DNA of 64,000 bases from Citreicoccus inhibens (GCF_019039035.1 NZ_JAHNZT010000003.1:248001-312000); one strand, 5' to 3'. Shown: positions 1-9,100, counted from the first letter of the stretch. The notes: a model not told the origin generated them from the sequence alone. Numbers and translations are program-made.

Positions 1-494
1 TCGTGACGTGTGAGCAGCGTGGACTCGGCATGACACAAGTAGTCGTCGAGCGCGCGAAGCCGCCCCGGCGTGGTCCGACCGCGAGTGGGTGTGTCGAGGC
101 CCGTCATGACTCCCGGGTCATCGGCGAGCCACGTGCGAGCGTCAAGTCGCGACGACACGAAACGCCCCATGCCCTGCCGCGCTCACGAGGCGCACGGAAT
201 GACGAACGCCCCGCGGCTGCGGCGCGGCGCCGCCCCCAGCCATGCGATGAGTCAGCCCTTCGTGGCTGGCGGGCCATGACGTACAGGTCGCAACGAGGCA
301 GCGCGCTGGCGGGCAGCGCCCTCACACGCAGGCACCCGGCGCGCCCACGGCGAGCGTCCGGCCAGGACGTTCTCCCGCGCGAGCGCAGGTCTGCCGGGTC
401 ACGCACGCCAACGGAGCATGGAGCGCCGCGCAGGCGACTTGGAGTCACGGGCCCGCGAGGCACCCAAGCCACGCCTCGCGCTAGGCTGCCGCGC
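1..494. other. Region with no supported gene
   Basis: I see no gene I can support here. A plus-strand frame stays open through the stretch and into the next gene, but the residues before position 495 are Arg/Ser/Pro-rich and resemble no protein domain. Similar open frames occur on the other strand, as expected by chance at this GC content. The region may hold the promoter of the zinc-ribbon membrane protein and the end of a gene outside the window. Confidence 0.5.
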
Positions 495-1511
495 GTGACT
501 CCCGCGCCAGCCCTCCCCTGTCCACGTTGTGGCGCCGCCCGAGCGCAGAGCCCCGAGTGCCCACGCTGCGGCGTCATCTACGCGAAGGCGGACGCGCGTG
601 CGCGCCAGGAGGCCAGCGCGCGCGAGGCCGAGGACCAGCGGCGCGCCCTGCGAGAAGTGCGGGAAGCCCTACCGCCGCCGCCCACGTTCACGCCGCTGCT
701 CGCGGAGCTGCGTCCTCCCGAAAACACCGAAGCGCCGGGCCCCGACGATGCGGAGGTCGCCCTGGCTCGCCTGGAGTGGCACCAGCGATTCTGGGTCCTC
801 CCCGTGACGATGGGCCTCGCCTACGTCGTGATGGGCACGGGCTTTCGCGGCCTCGCGCGCATCTTCCTGTCCATGCACGTGCATGAGTTCGGGCATGCGG
901 TGACGGCCTGGTTCTGCGGCTTCAGCGCGATGCCCTCGCTGTGGGTCACCTACACGGCGGAGTCACGCTCGCCGGTGTTGAGCCTGATGTTCGCGGGGAT
1001 GTTCGGGGCCCTCGGCTGGCGCGGCTGGAAGACAGGCCGCAAGTCGTGGATGGCCTGGGCGGCGGCGCTGCTCTTGATTCAAGCCGTCGCGACCCTCGGA
1101 ACAACCCCACAGCAGGCGCGCGCGCTCATCACCTTCGGAGGGGACGCGGGCTGTCTGGTGTTGGGCGCCCTGCTGATGTCTCTGTTCTATGCACGCCGCG
1201 GCACCGCGCTGCATGAGCGCGGCCTGCGCTGGGGCCTCCTCGTGATGGGAGCGATTGCGTTCATGGACAGCCTCCACACGTGGTGGGGCGCACGCAAGGA
1301 CGTGGACCGAATCCCCTTCGGAGACATCGAGGGCGTCGGCCTGAGCGACCCGAGCAAGCTCGTGGATCAACACGGATGGAGCGTGGGCACCCTCATCGAC
1401 CGTCACGTCGGCGTGGCGACCGCGTGCCTCGTGCTCCTGGGAGCGCTGTATCTCTATCGGCTCTACGAGATCCGGACCGCGGCCCCGAGGCTGCGTGACT
1501 TCCGCACCTGA
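495..1511 (+). CDS. Zinc-ribbon membrane protein with HEFGH motif (M50-like)
   Basis: Predicted 338-residue integral membrane protein. The GTG at 495 is chosen because a CxxC pair (Cys9/Cys12 and Cys22/Cys25) forms a zinc ribbon right after it, while everything further upstream looks non-coding. A charged helical stretch (about residues 30-60) and a Pro-rich linker follow, then roughly six hydrophobic segments. The second segment carries H130-E-F-G-H134, the metal-binding signature of membrane-embedded M50 (site-2-type) peptidases. A late Asp of the kind that completes the M50 site is plausible around the final loops but I cannot assign it. M50 enzymes cut substrates in or near the membrane, so a regulated-proteolysis role is possible. 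The alternative is a non-peptidase membrane protein that kept the HExxH helix. The gene is monocistronic as far as can be seen. Confidence 0.6.
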   Translation: MTPAPALPCPRCGAARAQSPECPRCGVIYAKADARARQEASAREAEDQRRALREVREALPPPPTFTPLLAELRPPENTEAPGPDDAEVALARLEWHQRFWVLPVTMGLAYVVMGTGFRGLARIFLSMHVHEFGHAVTAWFCGFSAMPSLWVTYTAESRSPVLSLMFAGMFGALGWRGWKTGRKSWMAWAAALLLIQAVATLGTTPQQARALITFGGDAGCLVLGALLMSLFYARRGTALHERGLRWGLLVMGAIAFMDSLHTWWGARKDVDRIPFGDIEGVGLSDPSKLVDQHGWSVGTLIDRHVGVATACLVLLGALYLYRLYEIRTAAPRLRDFRT

Positions 1512-1663
1512 CACCCCGATTGGGACAGGGCGCGGCGTGAGCCCCCTCCACGCATGCCGCGCCGCGCGACGACGGGAGGCCCTCCTCGCCGTGGGGACGG
1601 GCAAGTTCACCTCACCAGTCAGGTTGTGAGCGCGGGTGAAAGGCCGCTACCCTTCGCGCCCGA

Positions 1664-3511
1664 ATGGCACAACCCGCCCAGCCCCTCCCCTCGAATTCCG
1701 CCGAGTCCCCGTCCGCAGCGACAGGCTCCGAAGCCCCTCGCTTCAGCTTCCTGCCCGCGGTGGGCACCTGGAAGTACCACCTGCTCTTGAGCGCGGTGGC
1801 CATCTTCATCCTCGGCCCGTTGGGCGGCGTGGCCGCCTCGTACATGAACTTCAGCCTGGGCTTCTTCGTGGGCGGGCAGGTGTTGGCCGGCATCCTCGGC
1901 AGCGCCGTCACCTACGGCTACGGCGCGGAGGGCAAGCACGGCGCCAACTACATGCAGACGATGGCGGCCTCGGTGGCCTCGCTGTGCGCCATGTCCGTGC
2001 TCGTGCAGGCCATGGTGTGGCTGGGCATGCCCATGCCGCCCGCGTGGCAGCTCATGCTCTTCGTCGGATGCGTGGGCATGTTCGGCGTGGGCGTGGGCAT
2101 GCTCTACACGCCGCTGCTCGTGGACCGGCTCCAGCTCGACTATCCGTCCGGCTACGCGGTCGCCAACATCCTGCGCGCGCTGACGGACAAGCGCCTGCTC
2201 AAGGCCTCCATCGCCAAGCTGGGCGGCGGCGCCGGAATGGGCGCGCTCGTGGCCGGCCTGACGGAGAAGGTGGTCTCGCTGGGCAGCCTGGGCCTGAGCG
2301 CCTCCACCGTGGGCGCTGGCATGGTGGTGGGCAGCGTCGTCGCCGTCCCGGTCGCCATCATGGGCGTGGCGGGCTACGCCTTGACGCCCTACCTGCGTGA
2401 GATTGGGTGGCTCGGTCCCCAGGACCCCTTCCGCAAGATTGGCTTCCTCATCGGTCTGGCGATGATCTGCGGCGCGGCCCTCGTGGACCTCTCGCTCCTC
2501 GCGGTGCAGGCCGTGGCGCGCATCCGCGGCGCCGCGCCGGTGGCCGAGGGCGACGAGCCCGCGTGGAAGAAGGTGAACGTCCCGCGCCTGCTCGCGTGGG
2601 TGCTGTTCTGGGGCGTGGCGGTGGTGGCGGTGGCCACGCAGGTGCTGCACCAGCCGGTGGGCTTCATCGTGTTCGGCCTCGTGCTGGCGCTGCTCTTCGT
2701 GCTGATCAACGGCATCGCCTACGGCATCAGCGACAACAACCCCATCTCCAGCGCCTTCGTCATGTCGGTGCTGCTCATGTCCATGCTCGGCCTGAAGGAT
2801 CCGCTGGTGGGCCTGATGTCCTCCACCATCCTGCTCATCTCCACGGCCGTGGGGTGTGACATGCAGCAGGACCGCTCCACGGGCTGGCGCCTGGGCACCA
2901 ACCGCGTCGTGCAGTTCCGCTATCAGGTGCTCGGCATCACCATGGGCGCCATCCTGTGCGTGGGTCTGGCGCGCGTGTTCATGGGGGCCTACCCCGTGCT
3001 CGCCGTCAACCAGCTCGACAACCCGGGCGTGAAGACGGGCCAGTGGGGCTCGGCGATGACGTACAAGCTGGTGGGCGCCATCCGCGACCTGGGTTCGCTG
3101 TCCGACCACAAGATCAAGGCCCTGCTCTTCGGTCTGGCGTTGGGCTTTGGCCTCGAGGTGGCGCGCAAGCTGGTGCGCCGCCACGCGGGCATCCAGCGCT
3201 TCCTCAACGAGCACTCCGCCGGCCCCGCGGTGAGATGGACGCTGGACTCGGTGGTGCTGGCCAGCCCGTATGCCTCGTCGTTCGGCGCCTTCGTCGCGCT
3301 GCCCGTCTCCATCTGGTTCGCCGCGGGCGGCACGCTCGCCTCGCTCTGGAACGCCGCGACCCAGCGCTTCGCCTCTCCGCCGAAGCCCGGCGAGCAGGCG
3401 TTGCCCGAGGACATGAGCACCACCTCTCTGGTTGGCGGCGGACTCATCGCGGGCGAGTCCCTGTACTTCCTCTTCGTGGGGCTCTACGGCCTGCTCGCGC
3501 TGATGACGTAA
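1664..3511 (+). CDS. OPT-family oligopeptide transporter
   Basis: A 615-residue polytopic inner-membrane protein with about 14-16 hydrophobic segments and a short polar N-terminus rich in Ser, Pro and Ala. The length, the Gly-rich early helices (LGPLGGVAASYMNF), the YPSGYAVANILRAL motif near residue 165 and the SDNNPISSAF-type loop match the OPT/YSL superfamily. That family imports small peptides or metal chelates with protons. The substrate cannot be read from sequence; bacterial OPT proteins of this size are usually assigned to oligopeptides. The ATG at 1664 has only a weak upstream AAAGG. The gene stands alone between two same-strand neighbours and ends just before a hairpin at 3528-3552. 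Confidence 0.88.
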   Translation: MAQPAQPLPSNSAESPSAATGSEAPRFSFLPAVGTWKYHLLLSAVAIFILGPLGGVAASYMNFSLGFFVGGQVLAGILGSAVTYGYGAEGKHGANYMQTMAASVASLCAMSVLVQAMVWLGMPMPPAWQLMLFVGCVGMFGVGVGMLYTPLLVDRLQLDYPSGYAVANILRALTDKRLLKASIAKLGGGAGMGALVAGLTEKVVSLGSLGLSASTVGAGMVVGSVVAVPVAIMGVAGYALTPYLREIGWLGPQDPFRKIGFLIGLAMICGAALVDLSLLAVQAVARIRGAAPVAEGDEPAWKKVNVPRLLAWVLFWGVAVVAVATQVLHQPVGFIVFGLVLALLFVLINGIAYGISDNNPISSAFVMSVLLMSMLGLKDPLVGLMSSTILLISTAVGCDMQQDRSTGWRLGTNRVVQFRYQVLGITMGAILCVGLARVFMGAYPVLAVNQLDNPGVKTGQWGSAMTYKLVGAIRDLGSLSDHKIKALLFGLALGFGLEVARKLVRRHAGIQRFLNEHSAGPAVRWTLDSVVLASPYASSFGAFVALPVSIWFAAGGTLASLWNAATQRFASPPKPGEQALPEDMSTTSLVGGGLIAGESLYFLFVGLYGLLALMT

Positions 3512-3527
3512 GCAGCGGTCGTGCGGC

Positions 3528-3552
3528 GTGAGGTGTTCGTCACCCACCTCAC
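3528..3552 (+). terminator. Hairpin after the OPT transporter gene
   Basis: A perfect 8-bp inverted repeat (GTGAGGTG at 3528-3535, CACCTCAC at 3545-3552) with a 9-nt loop, starting 16 bases after the transporter stop codon. There is no T-run, as is common for hairpins in very GC-rich genomes. It separates the transporter from the leader region of the synthetase gene. Confidence 0.5.
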
Positions 3553-3569
3553 ACGCTTGGCGGGTCGCC

Positions 3570-3600
3570 TTGACTTTCGACCATGCCCAGAACATCTATG
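3570..3600 (+). promoter_or_regulatory. Weak sigma-70-like promoter candidate for the Thr leader
   Basis: TTGACT at 3570-3575 matches the -35 consensus at five of six bases. The best -10 (TCTATG, 3595-3600) is poor and lies 19 bases downstream. If used, transcription would begin close to 3606, the ATG of the leader peptide, giving a leaderless transcript. That would fit the absence of a Shine-Dalgarno sequence before that ATG. This is a suggestion only. Confidence 0.3.
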
Positions 3601-3605
3601 TCCTC

Positions 3606-3692
3606 ATGAGCTGCGTCAGCACCACGACCGCGACGACGAGCACTACGACCGCTTCGGCGGGTGTGGTGAGCGTGCGCGTGTCGATGGACTGA
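3606..3692 (+). CDS. Threonine-rich leader peptide of the synthetase gene
   Basis: A 28-codon reading frame, ATG 3606 to TGA 3690-3692, too short for routine ORF finding. Residues 5-15 read STTTATTSTTT, so eight of ten consecutive codons (3621-3650: ACC, ACG, ACC, ACG, ACG, ACT, ACG, ACC) are threonine. A cluster of cognate codons just upstream of an aminoacyl-tRNA synthetase or amino-acid operon is the hallmark of ribosome-mediated attenuation: a shortage of charged tRNA-Thr would stall the ribosome here. No Shine-Dalgarno sequence precedes it. An eight-codon frame (ATG 3583) ends with TGA overlapping this ATG, so coupled or leaderless initiation is possible. The peptide itself probably has no function beyond being translated. 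Confidence 0.7.
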   Translation: MSCVSTTTATTSTTTASAGVVSVRVSMD

Positions 3693-3740
3693 CGAGCGCA
3701 CGGTTCCTGCCCCGCCGATTCCGGCCGGGGCGACCGTGCG
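3671..3740 (+). promoter_or_regulatory. Mutually exclusive attenuator hairpins
   Basis: Two structures compete for one segment. Structure A pairs CGTGCGC (3671-3677, inside the leader peptide frame) with GCGCACG (3696-3702), 7 bp. Structure B pairs CGCACGGT (3697-3704) with ACCGTGCG (3733-3740), 8 bp, and stacks on an inner GCCCCG/CGGGGC stem (3709-3714 with 3726-3731). A ribosome stalled on the Thr codons (3621-3650) leaves 3671-3677 free and favours A. A ribosome that reaches the stop at 3690 covers that segment and favours B. This is the geometry of classical trp/thr-type attenuators, with B as terminator. B has no T-run, so it might act with Rho or at the translation level. Confidence 0.6.
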
Positions 3741-3753
3741 AAGACTCAGCGCC

Positions 3754-3790
3754 CCGTGTCCGGACCGGCAATTCCCCTTCCGACACGGAG
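3754..3790 (+). promoter_or_regulatory. Hairpin masking the synthetase ribosome-binding site
   Basis: CCGTGTCCGGA (3754-3764) pairs with TCCGACACGG (3779-3788) with a single bulged C. The 3' arm overlaps GGAG (3787-3790), the likely Shine-Dalgarno sequence for the ATG at 3801. When folded, it would limit translation of the synthetase. It lies just downstream of the attenuator hairpins and may be a second control step. Confidence 0.45.
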
Positions 3791-3800
3791 ACACGCAGTC

Positions 3801-5003
3801 ATGCTCGACGAACACGATCACCGCGCGATTGGCCAGCGCCTGGACCTCTTCCACCTGCAGGAGGAGGCGCCCGGCATGGTGTTCTGGCACCCGCGCGGCT
3901 TCAGGCTGTACCAACTGCTGGAGGACCAGGTCCGCCAGCGCATGCGGCGCGAGGGCTACCAGGAAGTCCGCACGCCGCAGATCCTGTCCCAGGAGCTGTG
4001 GGAGCGCAGCGGCCACTGGGACAACTTCCGCCAGAACATGTTCGTGCTGGGGGATGGTGAGCGGCAGCTCGCCGTGAAGCCCGTGAGCTGCCCCGGCCAC
4101 ATCGAGCTCGTGCAGCGCATGTCCCCCAGCTACCGGGACCTGCCCCTGCGGCTGGGCGAGTTCGGGCTCGTGCATCGCAGCGAGCCGAGCGGCGCGTTGC
4201 ATGGCCTGTTCCGCCTGCGGCAGTTCACGCAGGACGATGGCCACATCTTCTGCGCGGAGGAGCAGGTGGAGCGAGAGGTCATCGCGTTCGTGCGCGCGCT
4301 GCATGCGTTCTACGCGGGCTTCGGCTTCGAGCACGTGGAGGTGGCCTTCTCGGGGCGCCCGCCGTCCCGGGCCGGCAGTGATGCAGTGTGGGATCAGGCC
4401 GAGGCCTGGCTCCAGTCCGCCGCGCGCGCCGCGGGGTTGGAGTGCCGGATGCAGCCAGGAGAGGGCGCGTTCTATGGCCCCAAGCTCGAGTTCATCCTGA
4501 AGGACCGGCTGGGCCGGGATTGGCAGTGCGGGACGATCCAACTGGACCTCGTGCTGCCCGAGCGCTTCGACCTGCGCTACACGGACGCGTCGGGCGCGAA
4601 GCGCCACCCGGTGATGCTTCACCGCGCGCTGTTCGGCAGCCTGGAGCGCTTCATCGCCATCTTGCTGGAGCACCACGCGGGGGCCCTCCCCGCCTGGCTC
4701 TCGCCAGAGCAGGTGGTGGTGGCCTCCGTAGGAGACAAGGCCCTGCACTACGCGGAGAAGCTCTCGGAGCGGCTGCGCGAGGCGGGGTGTCGCGCCAGCG
4801 CGGACGTGCGCGGGGAGTCCCTGTCGCGGAAGATCCTCGACGCGCACCAGTCCGGCCTGCCCTACATCGCGGTGGTAGGCGCGCGAGAGGCGGAGGCAAA
4901 CAGCGTGCGCCTGCGCCTGCGCGACGGCTCGCAGCAAGACCTGTCGTGGGATGACGCCGTGGCCCGACTGGCCGCGGAGTGCCAGCCGCGCCGAGCGTCC
5001 TGA
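3801..5003 (+). CDS. Short threonyl-tRNA synthetase lacking editing domains
   Basis: About 400 residues covering only the class II catalytic core and the C-terminal anticodon-binding domain of threonyl-tRNA synthetase. Motif 1 lies in the first 70 residues; the zinc-site and motif 2 region (VKPVSCPGH, then FRLRQFTQDDGH) and motif 3 (HRALFGSLERFIAILLEH) are clear; the last 100 residues match the anticodon domain. The TGS and N2 editing domains of the usual bacterial enzyme (about 640 residues) are absent. The ATG at 3801 is preferred over an in-frame start at 3756 because it has GGAG 10 bases upstream and begins at the natural start of the catalytic core. It should charge tRNA-Thr but could not clear Ser-tRNA-Thr itself. 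I infer a paralogue of a housekeeping thrS elsewhere. It may act under Thr starvation, given the leader, or as a resistant copy against a ThrRS inhibitor. Confidence 0.85.
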   Translation: MLDEHDHRAIGQRLDLFHLQEEAPGMVFWHPRGFRLYQLLEDQVRQRMRREGYQEVRTPQILSQELWERSGHWDNFRQNMFVLGDGERQLAVKPVSCPGHIELVQRMSPSYRDLPLRLGEFGLVHRSEPSGALHGLFRLRQFTQDDGHIFCAEEQVEREVIAFVRALHAFYAGFGFEHVEVAFSGRPPSRAGSDAVWDQAEAWLQSAARAAGLECRMQPGEGAFYGPKLEFILKDRLGRDWQCGTIQLDLVLPERFDLRYTDASGAKRHPVMLHRALFGSLERFIAILLEHHAGALPAWLSPEQVVVASVGDKALHYAEKLSERLREAGCRASADVRGESLSRKILDAHQSGLPYIAVVGAREAEANSVRLRLRDGSQQDLSWDDAVARLAAECQPRRAS

Positions 5004-5005
5004 GC

Positions 5006-5022
5006 CCCCGGTGCCTCCGGGG
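5006..5022 (+). terminator. Short hairpin after the ThrRS paralogue
   Basis: CCCCGG (5006-5011) and CCGGGG (5017-5022) form a 6-bp all-GC stem with a 5-nt loop directly after the TGA stop. It is convergent with the CBS-domain gene. There is no T-run. Confidence 0.4.
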
Positions 5023-5090
5023 TGGACCCGCGCCACGCCGCCCTTCCACTCCGGAGGTGCCCCGATGCCGCGCCCGTGGGGCGGCGCACG

Positions 5091-5507
5091 TCACAGCGGA
5101 GAGCGCTGCGCCTCTTCCCGCGCCTCGACCATGCGCTCGCCCGGCACGGTGGCCAGGTCATCCAGGCTGATGAGGCCCAGCGGGTGGCGCTCCGAGTCCA
5201 CCACGATGAGGCGGCGGACCATCCAGTCCTCCATGAGGCGCTCGGCCTCGCTCAACGGGTCATCCGGACCGCAGGTGATGACAGCGGACGTCATGGCGTC
5301 GCGCACGCGCGTGACGTTCGGGTCCTTGCCCATCGCGGTGGAGCGCACGGTGATGTCCCGGTCCGTCAGCATGCCCACCAACTGGCCCCCCTCCATGACG
5401 GGCAGCGCGCCGATGCTGTGGATGCGCATCCGCTCGGCGGCCTGGCGCAGGGGCTCGTCCGGTCCGATGGTCTCCAGGCTCTTGGTCATCAGGTCACGAA
5501 TGCGCAT
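5091..5507 (-). CDS. Two-CBS-domain regulatory protein
   Basis: A 138-residue soluble protein made almost wholly of a tandem CBS pair. The first CBS covers about residues 5-60 (MRIRDLMTKSLETIGPDEPL start, GALPVMEGGQLVGMLTDRDI) and the second about 70-125 (RRLIVVDSERHPLGLISLDDL). CBS pairs bind adenosine nucleotides and act as energy or redox sensors for partner proteins; the partner here is unknown. The start at 5507 is supported by GGGAG 8 bases upstream and by homology beginning at residue 1; an upstream in-frame extension to 5714 is Arg-rich and unlikely. It is transcribed divergently from msrB across about 210 bases. Confidence 0.85.
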   Translation of the reverse strand: MRIRDLMTKSLETIGPDEPLRQAAERMRIHSIGALPVMEGGQLVGMLTDRDITVRSTAMGKDPNVTRVRDAMTSAVITCGPDDPLSEAERLMEDWMVRRLIVVDSERHPLGLISLDDLATVPGERMVEAREEAQRSPL

Positions 5508-5719
5508 GGCGAAGCTCCCTCGCGTCCACGGGTGGATGGGCCTTCGCCCCAAACGCTGGAGCCTCGGCTCGCGGCGCGCCGCGCACCCTCGCCGGCCCGC
5601 GCCCACGTCACCCGCGCAGGTGGGCGCAAGCGCGCTCGCCCGGCGCCCGCCGCGACCGAATAGAGTGACACGCATCCAACCTGCCACGGGCAGGAGACCC
5701 GACGAGGAGAACACGACCC

Positions 5720-6142
5720 ATGGTGGACAAGCTCATCCTCACCGACGCCGAGTGGCGCAAGCGCCTCACCCCCGAGGAGTACGACGTGCTCCGCCGACAC
5801 GGCACCGAGTATCCCGGCACGGGCTGCTTCCTCGGCACGAAGGACCCCGGCACCTACGTGTGCGCCGGCTGCGGCAACCCGCTGTTCAAGGCGGGGACGA
5901 AGTTCGAGTCCGGCACGGGCTGGCCGTCGTTCACCCAGACGCTGAGCCCGGACTCCGTCACCGAGATTCGCGACGTGTCCCACGGCATGGTGCGCACCGA
6001 GGTCCGCTGCGCCCGCTGTGACGGGCACCTGGGCCACGTCTTCCCAGACGGCCCGCCGCCCACGGGGCTGCGCTACTGCATGAACTCGGTGGCCATGAAG
6101 CACGTGGCCGAGGGCAAGCCCTTGGAGTTGGTGAAGGCCTAG
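5720..6142 (+). CDS. msrB: Peptide-methionine (R)-S-oxide reductase
   Basis: A 140-residue cytosolic MsrB that reduces the R form of methionine sulfoxide in oxidised proteins. Two CxxC zinc pairs are present (CAGC near residue 53 and CARC near residue 99), along with GTGWPSF and the catalytic Cys in GLRYCMNS near the C-terminus. The usual [10 protein letters not shown] motif is intact. A GAGGAG sequence about 10 bases upstream supports the ATG. The gene is monocistronic and converges on purL; a strong shared hairpin sits between them. Confidence 0.95.
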   Translation: MVDKLILTDAEWRKRLTPEEYDVLRRHGTEYPGTGCFLGTKDPGTYVCAGCGNPLFKAGTKFESGTGWPSFTQTLSPDSVTEIRDVSHGMVRTEVRCARCDGHLGHVFPDGPPPTGLRYCMNSVAMKHVAEGKPLELVKA

Positions 6143-6155
6143 CCGCGGGCCTCGG

Positions 6156-6185
6156 ACGACCGTCGCGGGTTGCCGCGACGGTCGT
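6156..6185. terminator. Bidirectional terminator between msrB and purL
   Basis: A perfect 13-bp inverted repeat, ACGACCGTCGCGG (6156-6168) and CCGCGACGGTCGT (6173-6185), with loop GTTG. It lies between the stops of the convergent genes msrB and purL, so it would fold in both transcripts. This is one of the strongest hairpins in the window. Confidence 0.75.
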
Positions 6186-6197
6186 GATGCGAAGTGC

Positions 6198-9100
6198 TCA
6201 GCCCAGCCACGCCCGCGCGTTGCGGAACATCCGCATCCACGGGCCTTCCTCGCCCCAGCCGCGCGGATGCCACGAGTGCTGCGCGGTGCGGTGCACGCGC
6301 TCCGGATGCGGCATGGTGATGCTGAAGCGCCCGTCCCGCGTGGTGAGTCCGGCGATGCCGTGCGGCGAGCCGTTGGGGTTCGCCGGGTAGGTGCTCGCCA
6401 GTCGGCCGTGGTTGTCCACGTACCGCGTGGTGACGAACCCCAGGCCGTTGACCCGCGAGGCCTCCGCGTCGCTGGAGAACTCCGCGCGCCCCTCGCCGTG
6501 AGACACCACGATGAGCATGCGGCTGCCCTCCATGCCTCGGTAGAAGAGCGAGGGCGTCGGGGCAATCTCCACCGTGCCCAGGCGCGCCTCGAACTGCTCG
6601 GACGCGTTGCGCACGAAGCGCGGCCAGTGGTCCGCGCCCGGGATGAGGTCGCGCAGCTGCGCCATCATCTGGCAGCCGTTGCACGCGCCCAGACCGAAGC
6701 TGTCCGGCCGCGCGAAGAACGCGGCGAACTCATCGCGCGCGCGCGGGTTGAACAGGATGGACTTCGCCCAGCCGCCGCCCGCCCCCAGCACGTCGCCGTA
6801 GCTGAAGCCGCCGCAGGCCAGCACGCCCGAGAAGTCCTTCAGAGAGATGCGCCCGGTGAGCAGGTCGCTCATGTGGACGTCCACCGCGAGGAAGCCCGCG
6901 CGAGTGAAGGCCGCCGCCATCTCCTGCTGGCTGTTGACGCCCTGCTCGCGCAGCACCGCCACGCGCGGCCGAGCCCCCTTCGCGATGAAGGGCGTCGCCA
7001 CGTTCTCGCTCGGGTCGAACGTGAGGACCGGAGACAGGCCCGGGTCGCTCGCGTCGCACTTCGCCGCGTACTCCTGCTCGGCGCAGACGGGGTTGTCGCG
7101 CAGCTTCTGCATCTCGTAGCTGACGCGCGACCACGTGCGCCGCAGCGCCAGGATGTCCTCGGAGAACACCCTGCGCTCGCCCTGCCGCACCCGAACCTGG
7201 AGCCCCGCCGTGGGGCGGCCCAGCTCGTGGCAGTGCGCGCCAAGGCCGTGCTGGCCCAGCACCTCACGCACACGCGCCACGTCGGCGGCGCGCACCTGCA
7301 CCACCGCGCCCAGCTCCTCGTTGAACAGGGCCGCCACCGCGTCCGAGCCCAGCGTTGCCACGTCCACGTCCACGCCGCAGTGGCCCGCGAAGGCCATCTC
7401 GCACAGCGTGGCCCAGAGGCCGCCGTCGGAGCGGTCGTGATAGGCCAGCAGCCGGCCCTCGGTGTTGAGGTCCTGCACCGCCTCGAAGAAGCCCTTGAGG
7501 CGCGCCGGGTCGTCCACGTCCGGACCCTGGGGGCCCACCTGTCCGTAGCACTGCGCCAGGACCGAGCCGCCCAGGCGCTGCTGTCCGCCCGCCACGTCGA
7601 TGAAGAGCAGGCGCGTGTCCGTGTCCACGTCCACGAGCTGCGGCGTGAGCGACTGGCGCACGTCCAGCACCGGCGCGAACGCGGAGATGATGAGCGATAC
7701 CGGCGACGTCACCGACTTGCGCGCGCCCTTCTCCTCCCACTGCGTGCGCATGGACATCGAGTCCTTGCCCACGGGGATGGCCAGGCCCAGCGCCGGGCAC
7801 AGCTCCATGCCCACCGCGTGCACGGCCGCGTAGAGGCCCGCGTCCTCGCCCGGGCTGCCCGCGGCGGCCATCCAGTTGGCGGACAGCTTCACGTCCGACA
7901 GCGCCTCGATGCGAGCGGCGGCGATGTTGGTGAGCGCCTCACCCACCGCCATGCGCGCCGAGGCCGCCGCGTCCACGAGCGCCAGCGGCGTGCGCTCGCC
8001 CATCGACATCGCCTCGCCGGTGGTGGACACCACGGTGGACAGCGTCACCGCGCAGTCGGCCACGGGCACCTGCCACGGGCCCACCATCTGGTCGCGCGAG
8101 ACGAGGCCCGACACCGTGCGGTCACCGATGGTGATGAGGAAGCCCTTGTCCGCCACCGTCGGGTGCGCCAGCACGCGGCCCGCCATGTCCGCGAACGAGG
8201 CCTCCAGCTTCAGCGGCGGGTGCGTCAGGGGACGCGACACCGCGTCGCGGTGCATGCGCGGCGCCTTGCCGAACAGCACGTCCATGGGCAGGTCGATGGG
8301 CGCGTCGCCCAGCTGCTGATCCCCCAGCTTGAGCACCTGCTCGGCGGTGGCCTCGCCCAGGACCGCGAACGGCGCGCGCTCGCGCTCACACAGCGCCCGG
8401 AAGCGGGGCAGGTCCGCCGGCGCCACACCGAGCACATAGCGCTCCTGCGCCTCGTTGCACCAGATCTCCACCGGAGACATGCCCGGCTCGGCGTTGGGGA
8501 CCGCGCGCAGCTCCAGGCGGCCGCCCAGGGCGTTGTCGTGCGCCAGCTCCGGCACCGCGTTGGAGAGACCGCCCGCGCCCACGTCGTGGATGGAGCGCAG
8601 CGGGTTCTCTTCACCGAGCGCCCAGCACCGGTCGATGACCTCCTGACACCGGCGCTGCATCTCCGCGTTGTCGCGCTGCACCGAGGCGAAGTCGAGGTCC
8701 GCCGCGCTCGCGCCCTGCGCCATGGACGAGGCCGCGCCGCCGCCCAGGCCAATGAGCATCGCGGGTCCGCCCAGCACGATGAGCAGGTCACCCGGCTGGA
8801 GCGTCCCCTTCTTCACGTGCTCCGCGCGGATGTTGCCCAGGCCCCCCGCGAGCATGATGGGCTTGTGGTAGCCGCGCACCTCCACGCCCTCCGGCGTGGA
8901 CACCTGCTGCTCGAAGCTGCGGAAGTAGCCCGCGAGGTTGGGACGGCCAAACTCGTTGTTGAACGCCGCGCCGCCAATGGGCCCCTCCAGCATGATGTCC
9001 AGCGCGGACACGATGCGCTCGGGCTTGCCATAGGGCAGCTCCCACGGCTGCGGGAGTCCCGGGATGCGCAGGTGGCTGACGGAGAAGCCGGTGAGGCCCG

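Noticed and set aside
3-494. Long open plus-strand frame in front of the zinc-ribbon protein
   Set aside because: Arg/Ser-rich sequence without domain similarity; open frames of this length arise by chance in such GC-rich DNA. The protein motifs start at 495.
3583-3609. Eight-codon frame ahead of the Thr leader (ATG 3583 to TGA 3609)
   Set aside because: Too short and without a ribosome-binding site to list as a gene; kept only as a possible coupling element in the leader.
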